A DNA stretch of 64,000 nucleotides, from the NCBI RefSeq assembly GCF_001510715.1, contig NZ_LMTJ01000008.1:124001-188000 (forward strand), in the 5' to 3' direction. Under the pieces are notes generated by a model that was not told where the DNA came from, made no database searches, and worked only from the letters and a program-made list of their open reading frames with translations. The translations under genes and the position numbers were made by a program. The stretch is from Bacillus sp. FJAT-29814 (GTDB taxonomy: Bacteria > Bacillota > Bacilli > Bacillales > Cytobacillaceae). Positions 1-7,996 of the stretch are shown piece by piece (within the stretch, counting starts at the first letter, position 1; the number at the start of each line of letters is the position of its first letter).

Positions 1-32
1 ACTATCATTGAAAACATAAGGAGGAGATAACA

Positions 33-323
33 TTGATAAATAAGCAGTGGACGATCAGTGAACTACGAGAACGTACTGGTTACAGTCAGGCACAATTTGC
101 GAAAGAAATAATGCATGTATCACCCAAAACCCTCTGGTTATATGAACAGGACTCTAGCAATCTTCCAGATGATTTAATCAAAAAATACATGTACTTGTTC
201 AATGTAACTTATGAGGAGATTTTTTTTGGTCCAAAGTACGAAAAAATCGTACTAGTACGAAAGGAGATTGAGAAGCGAATTGAGATGTTAAAAAATATCG
301 AACTTGTAGAGCCGTCCACATGA
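33..323 (+). CDS. XRE-family HTH phage regulator
   Basis: A 96-residue protein with an N-terminal XRE/Cro-type helix-turn-helix (about residues 8-60; the segment reading TGYSQAQFAKEIMHVS is the turn region) followed by a short charged helical tail. It starts at a TTG preceded by a strong GGAGGA site at 20-25. It is the first gene of the visible early region and probably a Cro-like or anti-repressor-type DNA-binding regulator of early transcription. Its partner repressor is presumably upstream of the window. The fold is clear; the exact role is inferred. Confidence 0.75.
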   Translation: MINKQWTISELRERTGYSQAQFAKEIMHVSPKTLWLYEQDSSNLPDDLIKKYMYLFNVTYEEIFFGPKYEKIVLVRKEIEKRIEMLKNIELVEPST

Positions 324-358
324 CTAACCAGCATATGCTTTATCAAGAGGTGATCAGC

Positions 359-493
359 ATGAGAATTGAGATGACCGAAGAAAAACTGCTTAAATTAAAA
401 CCAATTTTTGAAAGTATTTTGTCAAGAAAATACGGTAAACAAATTAAGTTCACATCATTAACGATGGGGAAAGTAACAATTTTTCAAAAATAG
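359..493 (+). CDS. Small phage protein, 44 aa, unknown
   Basis: ATG at 359 follows an AGAGGTG site. It encodes 44 residues, MRIEMTEEKLLKLKPIFESI at the start, basic and partly amphipathic, with no signal peptide or membrane segment. A terminator-like hairpin begins just before its stop codon, so it ends the first small transcription unit. Function is unknown. It is called because of its ribosome binding site, its spacing to its neighbours and phage-like codon use. Confidence 0.6.
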   Translation: MRIEMTEEKLLKLKPIFESILSRKYGKQIKFTSLTMGKVTIFQK

Positions 494-515
494 CCTGACC
501 AGGCTTTCTCTTTTT
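487..515 (+). terminator. Rho-independent terminator
   Basis: Stem AGCCT/AGGCT (492-496 and 501-505) with loop GACC, flanked by A-rich sequence on the left and by TTCTCTTTTT on the right. The stem is short, so it may be leaky. It separates the first regulator unit from the gene at 589. Confidence 0.55.
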
Positions 516-588
516 AATTACTTTGCAAAATTTGGTGAACGATTTTAGGAATAAAAATTTAAATGATTCATAGAGGTGGACAATCAAA

Positions 589-894
589 ATGGAAAAGGTC
601 ATGTTGTCGAAAGAAGAAGCTCTCGCGTTGGAAAGTGCTTTGGAGGGTGTAAATGGAGATAAGGAAAGTGTAAGTCAATATCATGCTACTAGTGGATTGT
701 GGGAAGGTAAATGTCAGGCGTTGAATGACCTTGGTTTAAAAGAAATTAATATCGCTTTGTATGTTGGCTATGAAATAGAGAAGGGTCCAGAGGAAATGGT
801 TTACGATTACTATCTTAAAAACATTGAACGTGGTCCAGTAATTGAAAATGTCCTCAATCTTTTAAACATCCAAATTAAAGGAATCAATTGCTAA
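589..894 (+). CDS. Phage hypothetical protein, 101 aa
   Basis: 101-residue acidic, soluble protein with a good GAGGTGG ribosome site. The C-terminal half (EEMVYDYYLKNIERGPVIEN) has the feel of DUF1642-type small phage early proteins, but I cannot assign a family with confidence. It lies alone between a weak terminator and the zinc-ribbon protein. No function can be given. Confidence 0.6.
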   Translation: MEKVMLSKEEALALESALEGVNGDKESVSQYHATSGLWEGKCQALNDLGLKEINIALYVGYEIEKGPEEMVYDYYLKNIERGPVIENVLNLLNIQIKGINC

Positions 895-923
895 TTATGA
901 TTATTTAAAGGAGGTGATACAAA

Positions 924-1004
924 ATGCGGATTTCAAATAAGAAGTGGTTAGCCATGACGATTCAGCAAAAACTAATGGCGCTATATGCTGCAAGGAGGAA
1001 GTAA
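924..1004 (+). CDS. Very small phage peptide, 26 aa
   Basis: ATG at 924 lies at correct spacing from a strong AGGAGGTGAT site at 909-918. The peptide is MRISNKKWLAMTIQQKLMAL followed by YAARRK: short, basic and amphipathic. Its last codons contain the AGGAGGA that serves as the ribosome site of the next gene, so translation of the two is probably coupled. The strong, otherwise unused Shine-Dalgarno sequence is the main evidence. Confidence 0.5.
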   Translation: MRISNKKWLAMTIQQKLMALYAARRK

Positions 1005-1008
1005 AAAA

Positions 1009-1515
1009 ATGAAGCAGTTATATCACGTTTATGAATGCCAAGATTGCGTTCTTTCATTCGCGGTGGAGCAGGCATTTGAAGATCAGTCAGAAATATGTTG
1101 CCCAAATTGCGGCAATGAAGATATCCGTGATGTTGGTCCCGGAGAAATGACTATAATTCTGCCGGCCGGAAGAGTCCACACCTGGAAGATGACGGATGAA
1201 CAGCGGTCAGACTATGTCAAAAAACATCCGATTGTTCCGACAGATAAGCCAAGTGGTACAAGCCTTGTTAATGTTTCTGAAATGCAATATTCAAAAGCGA
1301 AAGAAAACAGCTTAGAAACTAGGAGGAAACAAAGTAACAGAATCATAGACGGAGTGGACACAGATTACCTCCACAAATTGTTTCTAGCTGGTGAATCGTT
1401 AAGCTACATTGCAAAAGCTTTAAAAATCAATGAGTCTACACTGAATAACTACATCAAAGAACGTCGCCAGGTAGAACCGGAAAAGTGGCCGAGACGATCC
1501 ATAAGAAAAAAATAA
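1009..1515 (+). CDS. Zinc-ribbon protein with C-terminal HTH
   Basis: 168-residue protein with two Cys pairs in the first 35 residues (CQDC and CPNC), forming a zinc ribbon, and a C-terminal helix-turn-helix-like segment (LHKLFLAGESLSYIAKALKI). I chose the ATG at 1009 rather than an upstream in-frame codon at 985 because AGGAGGA at 992-998 is ideally spaced and the upstream codon lies inside the preceding small gene. It is probably a DNA-binding protein of the early region; the target is unknown. Confidence 0.65.
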   Translation: MKQLYHVYECQDCVLSFAVEQAFEDQSEICCPNCGNEDIRDVGPGEMTIILPAGRVHTWKMTDEQRSDYVKKHPIVPTDKPSGTSLVNVSEMQYSKAKENSLETRRKQSNRIIDGVDTDYLHKLFLAGESLSYIAKALKINESTLNNYIKERRQVEPEKWPRRSIRKK

Positions 1516-1579
1516 GACCCGTGCGCCAACACGGATCTAAAGCAAAACATATTTCACTCTCACTATAGCACGAAACGGG

Positions 1580-2818
1580 GTGAGAATCATTAAATTATTC
1601 CAACATCAGGAAATAGCACTAAATGAAACGTACGACAAAAATCGCGTTGCCTACTATTTGGACATGGGCCTCGGGAAGACTTTTGTTGGTAGCGAGAAAT
1701 TGTGGGAGCTCAATGAACTTTATAACTTGGTAATCTGTCAAAAGTCAAAAATCGGTGATTGGAAAGAACACTTTGAACTATTCTATCCAGAGTACCAGGT
1801 CATCATATTTGACCAACAGCCAATTGAAAAAATACCACCTGAGTCTATTTTAATCATCAACTACGACAAGGTTTGGAGACGCCCTGAATTATTGAAATTA
1901 AAACACTTCACTCTCATGTTGGATGAATCATCCATGATTAAAAATGAATCGTCAAATCGTACTAAATTCATTATGAAATTGAGAGCAGATAACGTAATTC
2001 TGCTATCTGGGACACCAACAGGCGGGAAGTACGAGGAATTATGGTCCCAGCTGCATCTATTGGGCTGGAAGATAAGTAAACAACTTTTCTTAAAACAATT
2101 TGTTGTCCAGGAATGGGACGACCGGAATCAGCAATATAAAATCACTGGCTACAAAAACGTTGACAGGTTGAAAGCCAAATTAAAGCAGTATGGTGCGGTG
2201 TTTATGAAAACGGAAGAGGTTTTCAATTTACCGGCAGTCAATGATGTGACAGTTAAGATTCCGACTACCAAGCAGTACAAGGAATTTAAACAGCATAGCA
2301 TTGTTGAGGTGAACGGCGAAGAGTTAATTGGCGATACGGCCACCAGTAAGAAACTGTACTTGCGTCAGCTGGCGGGGGTTTACAACGACAACAAGCTTCA
2401 GTATGTGAAGGATCTAATCGACAGCACCAATGACCGCATCATTATTTTCTACAACTTCAAAAAAGAGTATGCAGCATTGGTGGACATGATTGATAGACCC
2501 ATATCGACAATTAACGGTGATTTGAAAGACCTAACGGCTTATGAGAAGCATGAAAACTCAGTCACGCTTATCCAGTACCAGGCCGGGGCAATGGGGCTGA
2601 ATCTACAGAAATCCAATAAGATAGTGTATTTCACCCTGACCGATAAGAGTGAACTGTTCGAGCAATCTAAAAAGCGGACACACCGAATCGGCCAAGATAG
2701 ACCATGCTTCTATTATTATCTGCTGACGGTTGGAACCATTGAATGGCGCATGCTAGAGGTCCTGAAAGAACGCAAAGATTACACCGATGCCTTATTTGAG
2801 AAGGAGGAGATAGAGTGA
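1580..2818 (+). CDS. SNF2-type (superfamily 2) phage helicase
   Basis: About 410 residues with Walker A (LDMGLGKTFVGSEK), a DES(S) Walker B-type motif (MLDESSMIKN), motif III (LLSGTPTGG) and C-terminal helicase motifs (QAGAMGLNLQ, QSKKRTHRIGQ), the full set of an SNF2/SWI2-like ATPase. In phages of Gram-positive hosts these proteins sit in replication/recombination clusters, as here. The start is unsettled. The only canonical codon is GTG 1580, which is itself part of the GGGGTGA site; an ATT at 1589, ideally placed behind that site, would give an N-terminus beginning at KLFQHQ. Confidence 0.88.
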   Translation: MRIIKLFQHQEIALNETYDKNRVAYYLDMGLGKTFVGSEKLWELNELYNLVICQKSKIGDWKEHFELFYPEYQVIIFDQQPIEKIPPESILIINYDKVWRRPELLKLKHFTLMLDESSMIKNESSNRTKFIMKLRADNVILLSGTPTGGKYEELWSQLHLLGWKISKQLFLKQFVVQEWDDRNQQYKITGYKNVDRLKAKLKQYGAVFMKTEEVFNLPAVNDVTVKIPTTKQYKEFKQHSIVEVNGEELIGDTATSKKLYLRQLAGVYNDNKLQYVKDLIDSTNDRIIIFYNFKKEYAALVDMIDRPISTINGDLKDLTAYEKHENSVTLIQYQAGAMGLNLQKSNKIVYFTLTDKSELFEQSKKRTHRIGQDRPCFYYYLLTVGTIEWRMLEVLKERKDYTDALFEKEEIE

Positions 2819-3222
2819 GCAGAGAGATTAAGTTTCGTGCTTGGGAAAAGAATCTAAAAGAAATGATTCCAGTACACGAAATTAATTTTGAAAACAGAAT
2901 GATAAATATAAAATCTGCTTGGCGGCTTTTCGATGAAATTGAATTAATGCAATTCACAGGCTTAAAAGATAGTGCAGTTTGTGAAGAATTCCCGGAAGGA
3001 ATCGAAATATTCGAGAGTGATATTTTGTATGACATTGTAAACAATGAATTTTACATTGTCGCTTGGGATGACAATTACGCAATGTTCTTTTTGAAAAATG
3101 TAAATGATGATCCAAAAAAAGATGATTATGATTTTGCAGAATTTGACACTGAAGTTTGTAATAACTTGTATGTTGTCGGCAACATTTATGAAAACCCTGA
3201 GTTATTGGCAGGTGACAACTAA
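2815..3222 (+). CDS. YopX family protein
   Basis: 135 residues beginning MSREIKFRAWEKNLKEMIPV, the signature N-terminus of the YopX family of small acidic phage proteins first named in the SPbeta prophage. GTG start overlapping the helicase stop by four bases, with an AAGGAGGAG site just upstream, indicates translational coupling. The biochemical function of YopX proteins is not established. Confidence 0.8.
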   Translation: MSREIKFRAWEKNLKEMIPVHEINFENRMINIKSAWRLFDEIELMQFTGLKDSAVCEEFPEGIEIFESDILYDIVNNEFYIVAWDDNYAMFFLKNVNDDPKKDDYDFAEFDTEVCNNLYVVGNIYENPELLAGDN

Positions 3223-3504
3223 ATGGCATATTCCCGTGAAGAGCAAGAAACTTGTTTGGTTTTCGACACGGTTAATGGTACATGGAACGTTTACTCCAAT
3301 GTTCCAAAACACATTCGAAAACTCTCTAAAATTACAGAATTAATCACCATAGAAGAGGAAGATGGTAAACCGATATGTGTCAAAGGTGTTCTCACCGAAA
3401 AACAGGTTGCTATGAGGGCTGAACGTATTATGTCTGATGAACAAAAACAAGCCGCAGCTGAGAGATTAGCTGAAGCAAGAGATAAAAAGGGGGATTCCAA
3501 ATGA
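3223..3504 (+). CDS. Phage hypothetical protein, 93 aa
   Basis: 93-residue soluble protein directly abutting yopX (start codon immediately after its stop) and overlapping the next gene by four bases, so it is part of one operon. The middle is beta-strand-like (TCLVFDTVNGTWNVYSNVP), the C-terminus a charged helix. No recognised domain and no confident function; a replication accessory role is suggested only by its position. Confidence 0.65.
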   Translation: MAYSREEQETCLVFDTVNGTWNVYSNVPKHIRKLSKITELITIEEEDGKPICVKGVLTEKQVAMRAERIMSDEQKQAAAERLAEARDKKGDSK

Positions 3505-3818
3505 GTAATGAAGTGGTTCAGTTTGAAAATAAGTATTTAGCGGTAATGGCAGGTATTGCAGCGGCTGAAAAACAAATCAAGCAGCTTACCGAGCAACAAA
3601 AGAACTTGAAAGCTGAATTAGAATCGGCCATGGATCAGCACGAAATCAAATCCATTGATAACGAATTTTTGAAAATTACCCGGGTTGCGGCTAGTTCTTC
3701 AACATCAATTGACCTTAAAAAGCTACAAGAAAAAGAGCCGGCTTTATACGGTGAGCTACTGGAAGATTATCCGAAGGTAAGCAATAAAAAAGCCTATGTG
3801 ATGTTCAAAGTGAAGTGA
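3501..3818 (+). CDS. Phage coiled-coil protein, Gp157-like layout
   Basis: 105 residues: an N-terminal coiled coil (residues about 14-48, rich in K, Q and E heptads) followed by a compact domain ending KKAYVMFKVK. The arrangement resembles the small coiled-coil proteins (Gp157-like) commonly found next to phage recombination nucleases, though I cannot confirm membership. ATG overlaps the preceding stop (ATGA), and AAAAAGGGGG is the ribosome site. Confidence 0.6.
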   Translation: MSNEVVQFENKYLAVMAGIAAAEKQIKQLTEQQKNLKAELESAMDQHEIKSIDNEFLKITRVAASSSTSIDLKKLQEKEPALYGELLEDYPKVSNKKAYVMFKVK

Positions 3819-3830
3819 GGTGATATTAGG

Positions 3831-4070
3831 ATGAATTCCGGCAAAAAGGATGATTTATTCGCGGCTTTACTGCATGCTGCCATGTTGGCATCTGCCCACT
3901 CAAAAGTTGAAAAGATACTCAAAGAATCAGATGAACGTCTTTCTGCTGAGGCTGACCAGGTGATGAAAGAAATTGAACATTTTAACCGCATGAATCTAAT
4001 TAATAAAGCTCTCGATGCAGGTGACAAAGAATCGTTTATGAAGCTGACAGGTGAGTTAATACATGCGTGA
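3831..4070 (+). CDS. IDEAL-domain phage protein
   Basis: 79 residues; the C-terminal half (NRMNLINKALDAGDKESFMK) matches the IDEAL domain pattern, in which an I/L-N/D-x-A-L-D core is followed by DKExFxxLxxxL. In Firmicutes the IDEAL domain is a short helical module found in small cytoplasmic proteins of unknown mechanism, one of which also sits beside comK in the host part of this window. The preceding helix is alanine-rich. It overlaps the VRR-NUC gene by eight bases. Confidence 0.6.
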   Translation: MNSGKKDDLFAALLHAAMLASAHSKVEKILKESDERLSAEADQVMKEIEHFNRMNLINKALDAGDKESFMKLTGELIHA

Positions 4071-4344
4071 ATCAGCCTTTCAAAAAAAAGTCATGGATTT
4101 TCTTAAGCAACATGGTGTTTGGCACCTAAAGTATTGGGCCGGCAGTCAGTACACCAAGCAGGGCATACCGGACATACTGGCCTGCATCGATGGCACTTTT
4201 CATGGAATTGAATTAAAAACGGATGTTGGACAACCTACCAAGCTTCAACTACATAACATCCAGAAAATAAAGGATTCGGGCGGTGAGGCTTATATTTTAA
4301 GGCCAAAGGATTTTGAAGCCTGGAAAGAAAGGTGGTTTGAATGA
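4063..4344 (+). CDS. VRR-NUC domain nuclease
   Basis: 93 residues, the full length of a stand-alone VRR-NUC (PD-(D/E)XK superfamily). The active-site layout is visible: E4/F5Q6 at the start, GIPDILACIDG containing the catalytic aspartate, and GIELKTDVGQPTKLQ containing the E-x-K pair followed by the conserved Q. Phage VRR-NUC proteins are thought to cut branched or flapped DNA during replication and recombination. Overlaps genes on both sides by a few bases. Confidence 0.9.
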   Translation: MRESAFQKKVMDFLKQHGVWHLKYWAGSQYTKQGIPDILACIDGTFHGIELKTDVGQPTKLQLHNIQKIKDSGGEAYILRPKDFEAWKERWFE

Positions 4345-4565
4345 TTGATAAACGCAAAAATGCTTTCTATATCAATCAAGTAAATTATATCAGCAAAACA
4401 GGCGAGTATAAATCATTCGTAATCTATAGCCACCATGGGATTTCTTCCAAACGATTTGCAATATTTTTAGAGGAATATATCAAGAATCATATTAGAGATT
4501 TTGCTAATTTCCAGGAGGAATGGGGTTCTCAACAAACCATTAGTAATGAACAGTTTTGCTACTAG
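4341..4565 (+). CDS. Phage hypothetical protein, 74 aa
   Basis: 74 residues, start overlapping the VRR-NUC stop by four bases, with AAAGGTGG upstream. Contains several aromatic residues and no membrane segment or metal-binding cysteines. No family recognised; operon position between two nucleases is the only hint. Confidence 0.6.
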   Translation: MIDKRKNAFYINQVNYISKTGEYKSFVIYSHHGISSKRFAIFLEEYIKNHIRDFANFQEEWGSQQTISNEQFCY

Positions 4566-4577
4566 GAGGTGAAATCA

Positions 4578-6455
4578 TTGACCCAGTACAGCTACAGCCG
4601 GGTGTCATTATTCAATGATTGCCCGTATCATTTCAAGCTGCGTTACATTGATCAGCTGACAGAATTACCTAAGTATGATGCCGACAATCCGTTAATTATT
4701 GGACATGCCCTTCATACAGGGATTGAGCATGATGTAGAAATAGCCTTGAATGAGTATTACAATTCCTTCCCGGTTTTAACGGATGCAATCATCCATGAAG
4801 CTATGAAGCTGGAAATCTTGATTCCGAAAGTTAAAGAATACTTGTTTAAGAATTTCGCTGATTTCGAGTTTATCCATGAGTACAAACTAGATTTTCCTAA
4901 TTATCTTGGATTTGTCGATTTAATCCTGAAAGCTCCAGACGGGTCATGTATGGTGATGGATTTCAAGTATTCCAACAACGTTAAGAATTATTTAGAGTCC
5001 GGTCAGCTGCATATCTACAAAGATTATCTGGAGCAGGATGGATTTGAAGTAAAACGATTGGCTTACTTGTTTGTTCCAAAGACCTCTTTAAAGCAAGAGG
5101 ACAACGAGGATCTATTCCATTACCGGAAACGCCTGGTCAAAGCAGTAACCGAGTCAGAGGTTAAATTAGTGCCTATCACATTCGATGAAATGGAAACAGT
5201 CTATTTCAAAAACGCCATTCGAAAGATTGAAGCGGCAAAGGATTTTCCTAAAAATACGAGTGGAAAATGTTTCAGCTGCAACCCACGCTTTGCACCTAAT
5301 TATTTGGAAGCTATTTATAACGAAAAAGGAGAGATTTTAATGGCACTACCGAAAAATGAGCGCCGTGAGCGCAAGATTGACACTAAGCCGGACTTTTGGA
5401 TTTACGCTGATTCATATGTAGGGAAATCAACGTTTGTTGACCAAATTCCCAATGTCCTATTCCTCAACACTGATGGTAATACCGATAATACCACAGCACC
5501 GGTAATATCGATTAAGGATATTGTCACAAAATCTGGCCGTGTCACAACTCGCAAATTAGCATGGGAAGTATTCCTTGAAACGATTTCTGATTTAGAAACC
5601 GAAGAAAATGATTTCGAAGCTGTTGCGCTCGATTTGGTCGAAGACATTTATGAACACTGCCGGGTTTACGTCTTTGACAAGAATGGATGGGAGCACGAGT
5701 CTGACGGATCTTATGGAAAAGGCTGGTCAAAGGTAACTACTGAGTTTAATAATGCCATGAAACGGCTAAAAGCACTAGGCTATCAAATTGGATATGTCAG
5801 CAAAGAAAAAGTTGAAGAAATCACTCTCAAAGGCGGTTCTAAGCGGACCACATTCAAGCCAAACATTAATGATAAGGTGGCGAATTTCCTTACCGGTACC
5901 GTGGATTTAACATTACGCGCTTTCGTAAATTCCGATGATGAAAGATTCCTGCAGCTGGCCAAGAAGCAAAACGTATTTGGTGGCGGTCGCTTTGATTTCC
6001 AAGTCGAAACTATTCCATTAGAAATGGACGCCTTTATCGAAGAGTTAAAAGCTGCCCAGGAAGGGAAAACCACCAAGAAAAAGGACAAGCGTACCGGAAG
6101 GGTTAAGGAGGACCAACCCAAATCTGTTCCAGATGGTGGAAGCACTGAGGAATCGGATTCCCCATCTAAACCTGAAAGATCCAGACGCCGCCGAGAAGAT
6201 AATAAGGAATCTGAAGAAGTGGCTGATGAAAAACAGCCGGTAGAGGATGAAAAGCCAAAACGCGAGCGCAGATCACGGAAAACCGAAGAAGAAGCTCCAG
6301 CCGAAGAAGAAAAGCCGCGTGAGCGTAAACGCCGGGAGCGTAAAGCTGTAGAGGGCGATGACACGCCTCCAGGGGAAGATAAAGCGGAAGATAAAGCGGA
6401 AGATAAAGAGGAACAGCCGGCGCGTACCCGTAGAACTAGAAGGAGCCGGGATTAA
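4578..6455 (+). CDS. PD-(D/E)XK nuclease fused to Sak4-like AAA ATPase
   Basis: 625 residues. Residues 1 to about 255 are a RecB/Cas4-like PD-(D/E)XK nuclease: YSRVSLFNDCPYHFKLRY at the start, a catalytic GFVDLILKAPD and MDFKYSN, and a CFSC pair near 235. From about residue 255 a RecA/Sak4-like ATPase follows, with Walker A YVGKSTF and Walker B VALDLVED. The last 120 residues are a charged K/R/E-rich low-complexity tail. TTG 4578 is preferred over GTG 4569, which is inside the AGGAGGTG site. An AAAGGA site and ATG at 5340 mark what is normally a separate ATPase start, so the ATPase may also be made alone (about 371 aa). Expected roles: end processing and single-strand annealing. Confidence 0.82.
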   Translation: MTQYSYSRVSLFNDCPYHFKLRYIDQLTELPKYDADNPLIIGHALHTGIEHDVEIALNEYYNSFPVLTDAIIHEAMKLEILIPKVKEYLFKNFADFEFIHEYKLDFPNYLGFVDLILKAPDGSCMVMDFKYSNNVKNYLESGQLHIYKDYLEQDGFEVKRLAYLFVPKTSLKQEDNEDLFHYRKRLVKAVTESEVKLVPITFDEMETVYFKNAIRKIEAAKDFPKNTSGKCFSCNPRFAPNYLEAIYNEKGEILMALPKNERRERKIDTKPDFWIYADSYVGKSTFVDQIPNVLFLNTDGNTDNTTAPVISIKDIVTKSGRVTTRKLAWEVFLETISDLETEENDFEAVALDLVEDIYEHCRVYVFDKNGWEHESDGSYGKGWSKVTTEFNNAMKRLKALGYQIGYVSKEKVEEITLKGGSKRTTFKPNINDKVANFLTGTVDLTLRAFVNSDDERFLQLAKKQNVFGGGRFDFQVETIPLEMDAFIEELKAAQEGKTTKKKDKRTGRVKEDQPKSVPDGGSTEESDSPSKPERSRRRREDNKESEEVADEKQPVEDEKPKRERRSRKTEEEAPAEEEKPRERKRRERKAVEGDDTPPGEDKAEDKAEDKEEQPARTRRTRRSRD

Positions 6456-6598
6456 TGGATAGACTTGAGCAGTTATTAAATTATCTGAATCAACTGGATA
6501 ACATTAGAAGACATGACTTGTCTTCTAAAATGGAAACAAAAATTGATGAAAAGATTCTTAAGGTATGTTGTGAAATCGAAGTTATTTTAAAAATATAG
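6455..6598 (+). CDS. Small phage protein, 47 aa
   Basis: ATG overlaps the preceding TAA by one base; AGGAGCC lies upstream. 47 residues starting MDRLEQLLNYLNQLDNIRRH, predicted all-helical with leucine heptads, so a short coiled coil. It ends three bases before the AGGAG-driven start region of the next gene. Function unknown. Confidence 0.5.
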   Translation: MDRLEQLLNYLNQLDNIRRHDLSSKMETKIDEKILKVCCEIEVILKI

Positions 6599-6610
6599 GA
6601 GATGAATGCA

Positions 6611-6922
6611 ATGGCAGTTAAAGAACTCAATGTAAAAGAGCAGCATTATGCTGACACCCGTGAAGAAGCTGAATCAATCGTTGAAGAAGCGAAGGATGAT
6701 GTCTACCTAACATCCTTTAAAATTAGTGAAAAGCACAATAAATTAGGCACATATTTCTTGGTTGACCTGGCATTCAGCTATGACACACCAAAAGAATTTA
6801 TGGAATCTAAACCGGCTAAGAAACCTGCACCAGTTGAAGAACCACCTAAGGGGCAGCTCGAATACTCAGTTAACCAAGATGGTACCGTTTCTGTAAATCA
6901 AGATGAGGAGGATGAAGAATAA
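6611..6922 (+). CDS. Phage hypothetical protein, 103 aa, acidic tail
   Basis: 103 residues with a compact N-terminal domain and a flexible Pro/Glu-rich C-terminus ending in a run of acidic residues (NQDEEDEE). ATG 6611 is preferred to 6602 because AGGAG at 6597-6601 directly abuts the latter. An acidic tail is typical of single-strand DNA-binding proteins and their partners, and the next gene is a DUF669 protein, so an accessory replication role is plausible but unproved. Confidence 0.6.
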   Translation: MAVKELNVKEQHYADTREEAESIVEEAKDDVYLTSFKISEKHNKLGTYFLVDLAFSYDTPKEFMESKPAKKPAPVEEPPKGQLEYSVNQDGTVSVNQDEEDEE

Positions 6923-7410
6923 TGGCAGAAAATAAGTTTGATTGGTCCAAGTTTGATAAGCAGGTAGATTTAGAGTCTCTTCAATCCGATGTTGAAGAAG
7001 TTGAAAAAAATGGTGGCGGTAATTTCGAGGAACTTCCCGATGGTTCATATGAAGTGGAAGTAGAAAAGATGGAATTGGGGCAATCGAAAAAAGGGGACCC
7101 AATGCTAAAAATTCAATTTAAAGTCGTGGCCGGCGAATATGAAAAGCAGCGTATTTTCTATAACGGTGTTATGCAGCCGCAAAATGATAGTGCTTTTGGA
7201 TTCCAAGTACACCGCAATAATGAAATGCTTCGGGCCCTTTGGGATTGCAAGAAGGAAGATGTCAAATTTACCGGATTTAAAGATTATGCCGATCTAGTTC
7301 TCGACATCCACGAGGACATTGACGGGCAATTTGAGTACCTGATTGTAAAGGGCACTGATAAAAAGGGATACACCACGTTAGATATCGAGGAAGTTTTCGA
7401 AGTTGAATAA
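6922..7410 (+). CDS. DUF669 phage protein (ssDNA-binding-like)
   Basis: 162 residues with the DUF669 pattern: an N-terminal WSKFD segment, the LPDGSYEVEVEKMELG strand, a KGDPMLKIQFKVVAGEY region and a C-terminal beta strand. DUF669 proteins occur beside Sak4/recombinase ATPases and phage polymerases and are thought to act as single-strand DNA-binding proteins. The gene overlaps its upstream neighbour by one base and is followed by a terminator at 7417. Confidence 0.85.
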   Translation: MAENKFDWSKFDKQVDLESLQSDVEEVEKNGGGNFEELPDGSYEVEVEKMELGQSKKGDPMLKIQFKVVAGEYEKQRIFYNGVMQPQNDSAFGFQVHRNNEMLRALWDCKKEDVKFTGFKDYADLVLDIHEDIDGQFEYLIVKGTDKKGYTTLDIEEVFEVE

Positions 7411-7416
7411 TTGAAT

Positions 7417-7448
7417 AAAGGGGAGGTTCCGACCTTCCCTTTTGTTTT
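7417..7448 (+). terminator. Rho-independent terminator after the recombination block
   Basis: An 11-bp stem, 7417-7427 (AAAGGGGAGGT) with 7432-7442 (ACCTTCCCTTT), one G-U pair, loop TCCG, followed by TTTTGTTTT. It divides the early nuclease/ATPase operon from the dUTPase-polymerase operon. Confidence 0.85.
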
Positions 7449-7463
7449 AAGGAGGGATAATCA

Positions 7464-7985
7464 ATGAATCTTACTAAATTATTTGAGACCCAAAAGGCAC
7501 TAAGAAATCGCATTAAATATGATAAGCCTGACCGTTTTCATAAATCAATTTTAGGTCTACTTGTTGAACTCGGTGAATGTGCCAATGAACAACGGACTTG
7601 GAAATTTTGGAGCACGGATCAGCAGCCGCGAACCAGGAGGGCTAGGGCACCTTACATGGACCTTGACGATGCTGATTTTTACAATCCCTTGCTCGAGGAA
7701 TATGCTGATAGTTTGCATATGCTACTCGATTTAGGATTGCAAAGAGGCTATGACCAAATTGAAGTAGTCATCCCTCGAAAAACAGATAACATAGTTAGGC
7801 AATTTATTTTGCTTTATGATGCCGTTTGCCAATTCTATTTTACACCTGGGATCAGATACTACGGCAGGATATTGGAGTTGTTCTTCGGTTTAGGGGAAAT
7901 GCTTGAATTTACCTGGGAAGAAATTGAAGAGGCATATATTGCTAAGAACAAGATTAATCATCATCGCCAAAAAGTTGGATATTAA
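7464..7985 (+). CDS. dUTP diphosphatase, all-alpha (MazG-like/dUTPase-2) family
   Basis: 173 residues with the metal-binding helices of the all-alpha NTP pyrophosphohydrolases: ELGECANEQRTWKFW (E-x-x-E type with a following W-K-x-W) and EEYADSLHMLLDLGL (E-x-x-D). These enzymes hydrolyse dUTP to dUMP and keep uracil out of phage DNA. GGAGGG ribosome site, ATG 7464. It directly precedes the DNA polymerase gene, six bases apart, consistent with one replication operon. Confidence 0.85.
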   Translation: MNLTKLFETQKALRNRIKYDKPDRFHKSILGLLVELGECANEQRTWKFWSTDQQPRTRRARAPYMDLDDADFYNPLLEEYADSLHMLLDLGLQRGYDQIEVVIPRKTDNIVRQFILLYDAVCQFYFTPGIRYYGRILELFFGLGEMLEFTWEEIEEAYIAKNKINHHRQKVGY

Positions 7986-7996
7986 GGTGATTGAAA

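Noticed and set aside
5783..6364. 193-codon serine/arginine-rich frame on the - strand
   Set aside because: Antisense of the charged K/R/E tail of the nuclease-ATPase protein; no ribosome site.
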